Positions 38,001 through 47,309 of a stretch of 64,000 bases of DNA are shown one piece after another. A program made the position numbers and the translations under genes. Each line of letters begins with the position of its first letter. The first letter of the stretch is position 1. This DNA is from Solen grandis (Eukaryota > Mollusca > Bivalvia > Adapedonta > Solenidae), in contig CM037785.1 of assembly GCA_021229015.1 (NCBI GenBank), forward strand, positions 43,112,543-43,176,542. The letters are read 5' to 3'. The notes under the pieces are model-generated. The model did no database searches. It saw nothing but the letters and a program-made list of their open reading frames with translations, and had not been told where the DNA came from.

Positions 38001-41000
38001 TTGATCTTTATATTTTGTGGCGACATGTATTGTGGTGGCTACGGCACTCTTGTTTTTCTTCACATAAAAATTAATATAATGTATTACATGGCCAGTCACT
38101 GGATAAAAATAAATACATGTGTATTAATTTATAGGCTTCTGTAACAGATCTCTGATAAGGGAAATGTTTGAGGATAAAGGTATAACCCATTTATTTCAGG
38201 ACAAGGTATCCCAGGTGACAATGAAAGTGGCCCAGGATCTGCATACAGAAGTGAAAGTTGCTCTGGCTTTCAATGCACCAGAGTAAGTATCTCAGATTCC
38301 TTCCTCATCACTTCCTCCTGTAACAAAATAAAATTGTTCTTTGTTGATGGGAACATCATGATGAAAATCTTTCTTTTACTTGGGACACTTCGAATGTTCA
38401 GAAAGCCAGATGTATCTAAACATTTTTGTCCCACCCATTCCTTTGCTATCATTGCAGTAGTCTAGTTCAATTATTACTTTTATCATAGCAGTATGATACA
38501 TCAGTCACAGCTTTTATACACGTAACCTTGGGCTTAAGGACTTTGAACTACATAAAGTACTTAAAACGATTCTTTAATGGGAAAAACTTGCTTTGAAGTA
38601 GCTTAACTTTATTTCATTGTTCATATTTGTGCTTTCATCAGTGATATTGGATTTCTCCATTTCTGAAGGTATTGTCATGAGCGCACACTGTCGCTGATTA
38701 GACTGCTTCTGCCAGATGATCAATCAGATGTTGTCATTAACATGGCCTCACAGATCTCAGAAAAAGTTGCCATGGAGAAAATAACACACTGGGTCAACAA
38801 ACATATAACCATAGGTATTGTATATCTAACATATTGATTGGTGATGGTACCTAGGATTTCATTAGGTGACACATGGCTTTGAAGATTAATGACTTATCTT
38901 AACCCTTTCCCTCATAGAGGAAACCATGAAAAGACCTATACGAACAACATAAAACCAGATCAGCCTGCGAGTAACTCGCAGGCTGATCAGGTTTTATGTT
39001 GTTTGCTGCTCCTCAGTTGTCTGGAAATGAGGATTTTGTAATTAAATTTGGTAAGGTTTAACTGTGGTTTTCTGCAGATCAGGCTTTATGTGGTACCTAC
39101 TGAGTGCGTCAAAATGAGTCTATATGAAGGGGAAAGGGTTAATAATTTTAACTGTTTTGAAGCCTCATTGACATTCTTTTGATTTTTATGTGTAACTCTA
39201 AATCAAACTTTGTAACAGTCAAACAAGGTGGTTAAAAATGAAATGATTTCCACAGTTTATGATTTATCATCCATGCCAATATATAGAATAGATGATAACT
39301 GGAAATGATGAATAATTGTTATCATTACAATTTTATTAGTCCCCTACCAGTGTTAACACTGGACGGGACTATAGTTTTGCCCTTTGTTTGTCTGTCCATC
39401 CGTCTGTCCCAAAATCTGGATCCCACGATAACTTAAAAACTGTTTAAGATAAGATTATGAAATTTGGTATATAAATGCATTTGTAGATGGCAGTATGGAG
39501 ATTCTGCACGTCACTCTGTTGTTTTTTTTAGCTCACCTGAGCAAAGCTCAGGGTGAGCTATTGTGATCCTGTGAGTGTCCGTCGTGCGTTGTACGTCATC
39601 AACAATTTAGTGTTTACACTCTTTCACCTTCATTTCTTAAGCAATCATCTTCAAACTTTAAGACAATGTTTATAACCATAATGCCTCGACTGAATTCGAA
39701 TATTGCTGAGATCGGTCAATTAGGTCAGGAGTTATGCCCCTTTTAATATTAAAGAAATGCCAGATTTCACTTTATTTACACTCTAACATCTTCATTTTTC
39801 TAAACAATCTATTTTAAACTTTAAGACAATGTTTATGACCATAATCTTGCAATCGGGTTCAATTATAATTGATATCGGCTAGTTAAGTTGGGAGTTATTC
39901 CCCTTTCACTATAAAAAAAGCCAGATTTCAATTTGTTTGCATTCTAGCATCAGGTGAGCGATTAACGGCCATCTTGGCCCTCTTGTTTTGTTTCTCGGAC
40001 CAAATTTCTGGTTTCTATGGTAATGAAAAAATTATGCACCTTACTGGTAGGGGACTCCTGTATTGCGTTGCAACACCAGTCACTTGTTTAAATGTAACAC
40101 AGGTGATCTTATTTATTTACATACTACCTGCATTGTACAAGTACTAGGAATCATTGATATATACTTCATTAATATGCCAAATTGTTTGTAATTTTGATAT
40201 CATTATTGCTTATGGCCTCAGCTTCATTTCCTGTATATTTGTAAATGTTACACCAAGATGAAGGCTGTAGGTCAAAATGTTGATGTTTAGTGAAGTTATA
40301 AATTTAAAAGTTTGACTTCTTTTTAATTAACCCATTCTTTGAGAATTTTGGACTACATGGGAATCTTACTCATACCATCCAGTCCTTACCTAGATTCACA
40401 ATATATGAAGACAGACTGGGATTTGGGCGAATTAATCTCCATAGTTCTACTTTCTAATATTTCTTGACTGACTATCTTTTAGCAATGTACCAGTCAGAAA
40501 TCATGCCTGAAATTGAGAAGATAACCAGGTTGTACAACCAGTCTGGGAGTGTTCCTGATGGTCAGACCGAGACTGTGCCATCTGAAGGTAGAGCAGTGAA
40601 CCAGTCTCCTCAGCCAGGTCATGTGACAGCTGATATACATGATGTCAGTCTAGATCATCCGTCAGAAATTCTCATTGAGCTGAAGGTATACATGTATATA
40701 TATATTTGTTGATGTTTTAATAAGATTTCCACATGTGGTATGGAAAACATTATTTTCAGGAGTGGGAATCTGACAAGTAAAATAAATTACAATCTTACAT
40801 GAAAAAACAACAAATATTCTATTATTTCTGTTCTCTTTTTTGTTTCTTAATTATCTATATTTGATAAAAGTATCTCTATTAGAAAAAAACATTATCTTTT
40901 TACTGCTGAAGATTTGATTTGTTCCTGTGTGTAATTGTCAATCTTTTCACCAAAAGCATGGAATAAAATCTGTTACAAAATGATCATGGAAGGTGTTAAA

Positions 41001-44000
41001 TAAGTGAAATTTTAATCATTTGAATTCCTAGACCTATTGCAAATTATGAATTTTTTGCATGTCATAGCAAAAGTTTAGAAAGGGAGGTAAAGGTTTTTTT
41101 AATGTTTACACTCTGACGGACAGTTTGTGTAAAGATTTAATAAAACGTTTATTTAATGTTAATAATGATAAAGGATGGTGCATTTAGAGTCTTAAGAATA
41201 TCAAATATTAACTTTTAAACGTAACAAATATTTAGAAACATAAATACAGTAGAACCTCGTTAAATCGAAGTCCTTGGGACCAAGCTGAAAACTTCGAAAT
41301 AACGATTATTCGGATTAAAAATCCGATGGAAATTTCAGTTTGTGAGCGTGCATGTCTGTGTTTTCATTACCGGTGCATATTGTGGAAATCGTTATGCCAT
41401 GAAAACCACCTATTAGGTGTACGTATATACTGATTGCAAGTTATGAAAAGTAATGAAAATATATCATGATCTACTTAGATGCTTCTGATGAACATAATCA
41501 TTCTACCATGTCAAACAATGATACATATTTTTACTGTCGATCTGCTGCTTCAGGTAGCGTCGCATGTCGGTGACGAACGCTATGATATGGAATGTACTAA
41601 AGATCTGACACCTGGGTTTATCTTCTATGCAACCTGTCAGACATCGATTAGCAATAATCAACATTTCCGGTGGGACACACGTTGCCCAACCCAATCTCGA
41701 AAAAAGGTGTGAAAAAATTGCCTGAGCCATCACTCCAATTGCCTCCGCAAAATAAACTGAATTACTGACCCGGATACAAATGATAATAAGAACGATAATT
41801 AGTTCACGAAAATTTATGAAATTTGACTTCGAAATAAAAATTGAAAAATGTACATTAATTGCGACCTCGGGAACGGAATTTTACTTCGAAATAGCGAAAG
41901 AATCAAAATAGCGAAATTCGGATTAAACCTTTTATTTTTAGTTAAAATAAGAAGGGAAGAAATCGGGACCGAAAATAAAATTCGAAATGGCGAGGAATTC
42001 GATTTAACGATGTTCGGTTTGGCGAGGTTCTACTGTATATGATATGATATTCATAATTGATAACAGATGTATGATGCCCTCATTTTTTTCTCCCTTTGAA
42101 CAGGACTCAGTAAAAAATTTAGTCATCAAGAAACAGCATCTTCCAGAGGAGACAATATTTAAGATTCTTGGTTCTGTGAAACAAACATTAGAATGCAGAC
42201 AGGTATAGTTATATGCAAAAGCAATGTTTTAACTTTCTGTGGCATGAATTGTTTTCCTGATCTATTCAATACTGGTAGAATCTTCTAGTATTTTATACAC
42301 ACATGGAGTGACAGGACATGTTAGGGATTAACTTTTGGCTGGGTAGTTGGGATTTACCCACTTTGTTTACTTTCCAACTCTGACAAATGTGAATCCAAAC
42401 CTGGTCACAAAGTGTATTGGCACTATACCTTGACCAACTTGGAACTTATGAAAAATTGCAAAATTAACAGTAGCGCTTGTTACTAAGGTTTTGCAGTAAC
42501 TCTCTTAACCTGTGACAGGTTTTCAGCCCCTGGGCATCTTACTATACTTCCTTTCTCATCAACTGTTGAACTTTTGTCTTGGTCTTCCATATGCAAGACA
42601 GGTTTATTTTGTAAATAGAAGTTTAATCTGTAAAACATAAGGTTCAAAACTAAAAGGTACTTTTATACATCAATACTTTCCCATTTTTGAAGAGAGGTTC
42701 TTGCTTTATTTAGCTTGTATGAAAGATGCAATGATAAATTTTATTTCACATACTGGTATGAATTTTCTAGTGTTTTATTGCAGGATATACTCCCAGCAGT
42801 TCACAGGGCATTTGCCCAGCTGACGATGGAGCTACTGCTGGCTATAAGTATGTTATGTTAATATGTATCCTTGAGGTGGTAATATCCTCTCAGTTTGGTC
42901 AGTTGTATAAAGATCAAGATGAGACTGTGTCTTCATGTAGCATTTATCATACAATATTATAAGTTTTCTTTTTATTTGGTAAATAAAACCCCTCACACTG
43001 CTCTTTTTAAAATTTTATAGTATTTTATGAATTTACATATATTTTAGACATAATTATACCCATGTTTCATAGATGTTGGGGCTCATTACATCACATCACT
43101 TTCTGTCCTATACTCACATAAGATGAAGACAAGGTGGATACAGAGTGTATTAATCATTTTTGATGGTTTTCGTATGAAGTATCTGTGATGTGAGGACGTT
43201 TCAGACCTGCATAGGGACATACTGTTACTTTAACCATGCCAGATTGTTTCAGCTTTTTAACAGACTGTTTGCTATTTATTGTAAATTAATGAAAGAGAAC
43301 AAAATAGAAAGTGTTTCAATCTTCCTTGTCAGACCAGTGTGCTAGATGTTGTGTACTTGTTGCAGTGATCCACCAGCCGTCCCAGTACTCCCCTGCCCTG
43401 GTCAGTGGCTGTATGGAACTGTGGACCGGACTTCTGCGAGACAGCTGTCTGGCTCACTGCTTCTCTGGCAGGGTCTTAGTAAATGTCCACATGGCTCAAA
43501 ACTCACAGGTGAGATGGCATGTACGACAGTGATATTTAAAGCTGCACAGTGTGATATTTTGGCTTACTTTTCATTACTTTACTTTACACTGAGTACACCC
43601 TTGAATTGTATATACAGTAAAATTGGTTAGTTACATTCAATACTATATTTTGCACAAAAATAAATGCTTATCATGTAACTTATGCAAAGTGCAATACAGA
43701 TAAATTTATCATACAGTGTTCTTGTATTTAGGAAACTTGGACGCAATACAAAAAGCTGCTGATGATGTTGATGGAAAATCAACTGTTACCTCCCAGTCAC
43801 ATTCAGGAATCCTGTCAAAAAACACTGCCAACCTTTGAGGTAAGAGATTCATCTAGCTTGATGACTGGGATACCCCTAGCCAGATGACCAAGTGATGTTC
43901 TCTATGAAGACACACTTGTCATAAGTGGTGATTTGTTGTTACATTAATTTGATCAAGTATATACATGTAAATACAATAGTGAACAAAATTGCGTGAACTA

Positions 44001-44399
44001 CTGCAAAATAGGATAACTGTTTAAAATTTTATTTGCACAGAGTGAGGCTATACCTACAACTGCAGTTTATTGGCTCTACCTGTATGCTGCACTCCTATGT
44101 TTATATAGCATACTTTGTTGATTTTCTTATAATAAATCCCCTAATTAAACAAATAATACTCTGGGTATTTGTTGCAGGATGATAAAATGCTGATTGCAGT
44201 GTGTGAGTTAGTGTGTCAACTTACAGAAACAGTTCCAGAGAATGATCGGGCAGACCAGTTTGGAACATGCTTGGAACAGCTGTATGGCTTGTTACCAGAT
44301 GAGGATTGTCCAGAGGCGCATCAAATACTACATGTTCTGGGGTTTACAAATAATAATGTTATAGGTTTACAAAACTGCATAGAGCAGCTTACTTTGTAA
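15964..44399 (+). CDS. CDAN1: Codanin-1 (CDAN1), 24 exons, first coding exon missing
   Basis: Exons: 15964-17021, 18918-19105, 20695-20796, 23195-23273, 25704-25824, 26817-26929, 27306-27471, 28395-28498, 28876-29101, 29554-29694, 30695-30861, 31524-31602, 32174-32266, 32836-32890, 33623-33750, 35801-36001, 38200-38282, 38669-38814, 40483-40685, 42104-42202, 42784-42847, 43333-43508, 43732-43839, 44178-44399. All have AG/GT borders, and the phases chain to one frame of 4122 bp ending TAA. The match to human codanin-1 is collinear: [16 protein letters not shown], a TPAKTP tract, [56 protein letters not shown]...[41 protein letters not shown]. At 1373 visible residues it is somewhat longer than the human protein (1227). 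Codanin-1 binds the histone chaperone ASF1 in the cytosol and limits histone H3-H4 import; human mutations cause congenital dyserythropoietic anaemia type I. No initiator ATG precedes the first visible exon in frame, so exon 1 lies upstream or in the gap. Confidence 0.96.
17621..18518. mobile_element. Non-autonomous inverted-repeat transposon, family T1, copy B
   Basis: Left end GAGAGCTACAGATAA (first base changed from C), right end TTATCTGTAGCTCTG. Flanks are CATATC and CATATT, an imperfect 6-bp duplication. It is collinear with copy C over nearly its whole length and also carries about 50 bp that copy C lacks (near 18310-18350). It lies in the first visible CDAN1 intron. Confidence 0.85.
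19352..20615. mobile_element. Inverted-repeat transposon, family T3, in CDAN1 intron
   Basis: Ends CAGGGCTTTTTTTCC and GGAAAAAAAGCCCTG are 15-bp inverted repeats. AAATG occurs on both sides (19347-19351, 20616-20620). The CAGGG end resembles hAT elements, but the duplication is 5 bp rather than 8. It is 1264 bp with no transposase. The stretch 19510-20350 is repeated in the opposite orientation at 14440-15320. Confidence 0.8.
21000..23010 (+). repeat. Array related to 34830-35530, split by a LINE
   Basis: 21020-21430 and 22640-23000 carry the same units (CATATATATTCTTGTTCCTC, GGGGTCAGGCCC) as 34830-35530. The LINE remnant lies between the two parts, so the LINE most likely inserted into an older array. 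Confidence 0.6.
21575..22569 (-). pseudogene. 5'-truncated non-LTR retrotransposon (reverse transcriptase C-terminal part), broken
   Basis: One frame on the - strand reads 22567-22271 and 22186-21581, separated by in-frame stops (TAG at 22273-22271, TGA at 22210-22208). The first part has the reverse-transcriptase region around the active site, but the expected F/Y-A-D-D is degraded to FVDN. It is followed by ANKRF and [17 protein letters not shown]. The second part has the typical C-terminal text ([56 protein letters not shown]) of CR1/L2/Jockey-like LINEs. It is inactive, about 1 kb long, and lies in a CDAN1 intron antisense to the gene. Confidence 0.85.
23292..23530 (+). mobile_element. 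Related MITE (TTAACCCTTTACTTCATG), 3' end eroded
   Basis: Begins TTAACCCTTTACTTCATG with AATATTCATG, and ends near TTCGCCAATGTTGTCAAAAT. It is the same family as 55638-55854. It starts 18 bases after a CDAN1 donor site. Confidence 0.6.
23637..25480 (+). repeat. Hairpin-headed array element (GCTCACC family) in CDAN1 intron, interrupted by a transposon
   Basis: The head TTTTAGCTCACCTGAGCACG...GAGCTTTTGTCA is at 23637-23678. It is followed by about 145-bp units starting ACACTCTAGAGGCCA, with gggtcacatggggtcaaaaa and aggtcaccaggtcaaat inside. The inverted-repeat element 24005-24846 is inserted in one unit, with duplication of GGTCAA. The 3' tail is eroded near 25480. Confidence 0.8.
24005..24846. 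mobile_element. Non-autonomous inverted-repeat transposon, family T1, copy C, inserted in an array
   Basis: Perfect 15-bp inverted ends CAGAGCTACAGATAA / TTATCTGTAGCTCTG with a perfect duplication of GGTCAA (23999-24004 and 24847-24852). The target is one unit of the GCTCACC-family array 23637-25480, so this insertion is younger than the array. Confidence 0.9.
28195..28353 (-). mobile_element. SINE S2 copy, antisense in CDAN1 intron
   Basis: The - strand shows box A-like TTTAGTGGTTC, box B GGTTCGAGTCC, and the core TTTTCATGTGAGGCAGCCTT as in S2. It ends about 40 bases upstream of the 28395 acceptor. Confidence 0.8.
29985..30590 (+). repeat. Hairpin-headed element (CCCCACCATGAAATGG family) in CDAN1 intron
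   Basis: The head CCCCACCATGAAATGGCAAC-GGGCATATAG is at 29986-30015, then a GTGT-rich run. Three units follow (ATGATCCCTTGGATAAGATG-like and CAAGGTCAAGGTCAC). The end GGGGCATCCCTGTCCTAGGG is at 30557-30576. Confidence 0.65.
34077..34318 (+). mobile_element. 242-bp palindromic MITE with TTAA ends, copy 1
   Basis: Ends are TTAACCCTTTCCCTCATA and its complement; the centre has the palindrome CAGCCTGCGAGT/ACTCGCAGGCTG. TTAA flanks with CCC termini suggest piggyBac-type mobilisation. It lies in a CDAN1 intron. Confidence 0.85.
34400..35740 (+). repeat. Composite of decayed array elements in CDAN1 intron
   Basis: 34400-34800 holds two units around ACCACCTCA...CTTAAGGTATTG...AACCTGTAGGCAAGAGGGGA. 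34830-35530 holds units around GGGGTCAGGCCCCAC and CATATATATTCTTGTTCCTC. The end CAAAGTGTGCTGTC...GTCAGCTCTTGTT (35710-35740) is the tail of the GCTCGACTATTCG family. Confidence 0.6.
35801..36001 (+). CDS. CDAN1: CDAN1 exon with the most conserved C-terminal block
   Basis: This phase 0-0 exon encodes [20 protein letters not shown], then [16 protein letters not shown], close to human [24 protein letters not shown]. It is the start of the conserved C-terminal region of codanin-1. The exon lies 60 bases past the end of a repeat array in the preceding intron. Confidence 0.93.
36104..37060 (+). repeat. Hairpin-headed array (CACCGAAGGTGACGC), five units of about 168 bp, in CDAN1 intron
   Basis: The head GCTCACCGAAGGTGACGCAT is at 36162-36181, then (CCGT)n, then five near-identical units (TCCGGACTATTTCTCAGGAA...GGCCTATAGT) beginning near 36238, 36404, 36571, 36738 and 36907. 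A second short head-like piece (GCAGCCGGAGGCGG) precedes it at 36105. Confidence 0.8.
37440..38052 (+). repeat. Three-unit array in CDAN1 intron
   Basis: Three units of about 150-170 bp share GAATGCAACTCCTAAGTTTC and GTGTCATTACTATAATGGGT. It ends GGCGACATGTATTGTGGTGG with an ACTCTTGTTTT tail near 38050, like the other array families. Confidence 0.6.
38899..39142 (-). mobile_element. Palindromic TTAA MITE, copy 2 (inverted)
   Basis: Same ends and centre as copy 1, in the opposite orientation (TATGAGGGAAAGGG end at the left). It lies in a CDAN1 intron. Confidence 0.85.
39336..40086 (+). repeat. Hairpin-headed element (CCCCTACCAG family), split by a nested element
   Basis: The 5' hairpin CCCCTACCAGTGTTAACACTGGACGGG (stem arms quoted, 39340-39366) is followed by a GTCTGTCC run. 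The 3' part TTACTGGTAGGGGACTCC is at 40060-40077. The GCTCACC-family element at 39528-39988 sits between them. Confidence 0.7.
39528..39988 (+). repeat. Hairpin-headed array element (GCTCACC family), nested in another element
   Basis: The head TTTAGCTCACCTGAGC...GAGCTATTGTGA is at 39528-39570 and the tail GGCCATCTTGGCCCTCTTGTTTT at 39967-39988 (the second half quoted as read, ending the element). It interrupts a CCCCTACCAG-headed element whose two ends lie at 39336 and 40086. Confidence 0.8.
41247..42035. mobile_element. Pogo/Tigger-like non-autonomous transposon in CDAN1 intron
   Basis: Ends CAGTAGAACCTCG and CGAGGTTCTACTG are inverted repeats with TA on both sides. Subterminal GTTAAATCGAA / TTCGATTTAACG repeats are typical of Tigger-like elements. 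It is 789 bp. No transposase similarity is recognised in the interior frame at 41479-41712. Confidence 0.82.
43333..43508 (+). CDS. CDAN1: CDAN1 exon with two in-frame acceptors
   Basis: Two acceptors fit phase 1: cag at 43330-43332 (after a good pyrimidine tract) and cag at 43363-43365. They differ by 33 bases and both keep the frame, adding or omitting 11 residues (start [12 protein letters not shown] or MIHQPSQY). Downstream the exon reads [14 protein letters not shown] and ends SQ at gtgaga. I cannot tell which is used, or whether both are. Confidence 0.8.
44178..44399 (+). CDS. CDAN1: CDAN1 last coding exon and stop
   Basis: The acceptor is gttgcag in phase 0, followed by 73 codons and TAA at 44397-44399. 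The protein ends NCIEQLTL. Similarity to human codanin-1 is weak here, as expected for this tail, but the frame and position fit. Confidence 0.88.
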   Translation, partial: DDKMLIAVCELVCQLTETVPENDRADQFGTCLEQLYGLLPDEDCPEAHQILHVLGFTNNNVIGLQNCIEQLTL

Positions 44400-44984
44400 T
44401 TGTATTCATCAGCCAAGTGTACTCTCTTTTAGAGTTAGAAATCAGTTTCAAAAACTGTATGTTTTCAGGACTCCATCAATTAGATGATAAACTAATAATC
44501 AGTCAAACCAATTTCGTTCTAGCTAGTTGCTGCTTCACAGATGTCACCTGCATACCTAATTGGGCTTCGTGGGTACCAGGTTTTATCCTATGACATTGTT
44601 TCCTGATTAGCCCTGGCTCCATCCATTTGAGTTTACATGAACAGCCATTGTTTGACAAAATATTCGTGCAATATAAGAGAATCTTGACTTGGATGGAGAT
44701 TTGTTATCTTAGATTATAATCAGTCTGGAGTGCGAAGAAAAAATAGGGTGATAATTGGACAAGTAGGTTAATTCAGGAGATTGTATATGTACCAGTCAAA
44801 TCTAGGCGGAAGACTGCTTTTGCTCATGTTTGTAGGCAGGATGATGCATAGGGAAGTACTGTATGGATTGTCATTAATAAGGCATTTTATAGGGATTCGA
44901 CAATCTCATGTTCTTCTGGTCCAAAGGATCTAGATCTGAATTTGTACCTTTTTTTTCCCCTTAAAAAAAACCCAACAAACTTTA

Positions 44985-45240
44985 AACTTTATTTATTTTA
45001 CATTGATTACGAAACAAGTTATCACAACTTATATCAATCACTCTCAATGGCTCTGGTGGTAGCTTATGTGGTTATTATTGTGGGAGGAAACCGGAGAGGC
45101 TGTAGAAAACCCACGAGTCTAGATGGGTAACCACTATACTCTCTCGTGTCCAGGAATCAAACCCGGGATGCATTGATAAGAAGCGGGGTGTGTTACCGCA
45201 ATACTAGACTCCTAGACATCTACCCCCAAAATCATGAGGT
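44985..45240 (-). mobile_element. SINE-like remnant (S3), antisense, after CDAN1 stop
   Basis: The - strand has GGGTTTGATTCC (box B-like) near 45160, then TAGTGGTTACCCATCTAGAC and GGTTTTCTACAGCCTCTCCG, with the look of a SINE core. Box A is not clear. Confidence 0.55.
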
Positions 45241-45787
45241 TTTTGAATTGTGTTTGTTGATCTGTAGCTGTTTTTTTGTGGGATTTCCTTCTGTTGTTGC
45301 TGTGTAGAAAACTGTTTTGTGAAAACTTAGTTGTAGAGTATATAAAAAACATGTACCGGTATGTACAGTTATGCTAATTATACAGATATTCTTTTTAAAA
45401 AGTAAAATGTATTGCTAATGAAGTATAATGTCATGAATGTAAAATCAGAACTTTGTATAATTTTGTGAGGGTATTATCTTTGCTTTCAAACAGTCTTGTG
45501 TGCAAGAAAATATTCCTGAAATTTATAAATATATTCTCTCATTTTGTAAAAAAAAAAAAAAAAAGTTAAACATTTTTTATGATTGAATTTATTTAAATCA
45601 TACATCGATTCCTGAATGTACGTCGTGTTACTGCTTGTATATTATTCAGTATAAATGATAAAATCACATTTTGTTTACTCATGTGAAATCATATTTTATC
45701 AGATCTATGTCATTTTTATGGAGGACATATCAGACCTGTTCTTGAAAATAATGTGAAGAAAGCATTTGATCGGTAAAGATATTTTTT

Positions 45788-46029
45788 TTAACCCTTTCCC
45801 TCATATAGACTCATTTTGACGCACTCAACAGGTACCACATAAAGCCTGATCTGCAGAAAACCACAGTTAAACCTTATCAAATTTAATTATAAAATCCCTA
45901 TTTCCAGACCACTGAGGAGCAGCGAACAGCATAAAACCTGATCAGCCTGCAAGTTACTTGCAGGCTGATCTGGTTTTATGCTGTTCGCATAGGTCTTTTC
46001 ATGGTGTCCTCTATGAGGGAAAGGGTTAA
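45788..46029 (+). mobile_element. Palindromic TTAA MITE, copy 3
   Basis: Collinear with copy 1; the central stem is changed to CCTGCAAGTTACTTGCAGG by matching substitutions on both arms. It lies downstream of the CDAN1 stop, possibly in the 3' UTR. Confidence 0.85.
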
Positions 46030-46269
46030 TCACTACATGTAGTATCAGTACCAGATGTATGTAGAATCTATCCTTAAGTTCGTTTTTGCGTGTGTATGTT
46101 TTTTCAACTTAATGGTGCATAAGTTCTATTTATATGGCATTTGTCTGTGATATTTTGTTCAGATGATGGACATTTGAAATTGTGTTCAAACAAAAATCAT
46201 GTACAAATAATTCATTTTGTACTTTTAGTTCCTTAGATCACATTCTAAGTGTGAATCATAATATTCAGC

Positions 46270-46275
46270 AATAAA
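46270..46275 (+). terminator. Candidate CDAN1 poly(A) signal
   Basis: AATAAA is followed within about 30 bases by a T-rich stretch. If used, the 3' UTR would be about 1.9 kb and would contain the SINE remnant at 44985-45240 and the hairpin element at 45788-46029. Other AATAAA motifs occur further on (near 47045 and 47243), so this is one candidate among several. Confidence 0.3.
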
Positions 46276-46449
46276 AAGTGGATCTTTTAAAAGTTTTTTT
46301 ACTTGATTTATTCTCCATTATGTCTATTTTCATACCCTCAGAGTGTCCTTAAGACATAAAACAGCCATTTACTCCACATTTCATGTTGCAAGTCTTCAAT
46401 ACTTGATGATAGCTTCATGTGCTTATAAAACAAGATAGCACATTGGTAT

Positions 46450-46915
46450 TAGCTCTGGTATATCTCCCTTGTGCTGGATGCTCAGGACTGAAGTGGCCCA
46501 GTATCCTATACAGTGAAGTATCATACTACAGATTAATATCCCTGTGGTCAGCTCTAGGTAAAGTGATATCACAGTGCAGCAGTACTAGGTGAAGTGTTAT
46601 GCCACATAGTGATATTCCCAATGCAACAGTACTAGGTGAAGTGTTATGCCACATAGTGATATCCCAGTGCAACAGTACTAGGGGAAGTGTCATGCCACAT
46701 AGTGATATCCCAGTGCAACAGTACTAGGTGAAGTGTCATCCCACATAGTAATATCTCAGTGCAACAGTACTAGGTGAAGTGTCATGCCACATGGTGATAT
46801 CCCAGTGCAGCAGTACTAGGTGAAGTTTCATACCACATAATAATATCTCGGTGCAGCAGTACTATGTGAAGTGTCATGCCACATAGTGATATACTAGCGT
46901 GACAGCACTATATCC
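46450..46915 (+). repeat. Tandem repeat (about 46 bp, 7 units) grown from a SINE S1 segment
   Basis: 46450-46540 matches the S1 body (ATATCTCCCTTGTGCTGGAT, GTGGCCCAGTATCC). From about 46545 to 46915 the unit GATATCCCAGTGCAACAGTA plus CTAGGTGAAGTGTCATGCCA repeats. S1 has one such segment (GTGGTATCATGCCACAT...GCAGTGTGGCAGCACTATAT). Confidence 0.8.
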
Positions 46916-47309
46916 TTCTGATATAGAATAAGCCCAATCCCATTAAATATTATCGTACATCATTTTGACATAACTGTATATATTAAAGCTTGGTGTAACC
47001 TGGTTAAAGCTCTTGTGCATATTGTGCTCAGACCTTCCCTTAATAATAAAGTTTACTGAAAATATACTTAGGAATGATTGATTGATGCAATGATGTTAAG
47101 GAGTGTCTCAATTGCTTGTTTCGTTTATGAATACATACATTTTAATTATACATCGAATGTATGCTTATGAAATTACTATCTTACCTCAACTATGCTTAAT
47201 ATTGGTATTATAAATGCTACTTCTAGATGCACGTGTTTTATGCAATAAAGAATTGAAACTGAATTTTAAACTGGGACCATGTTTTGTGATTATCGTTTTT
47301 TTTTTCTTT

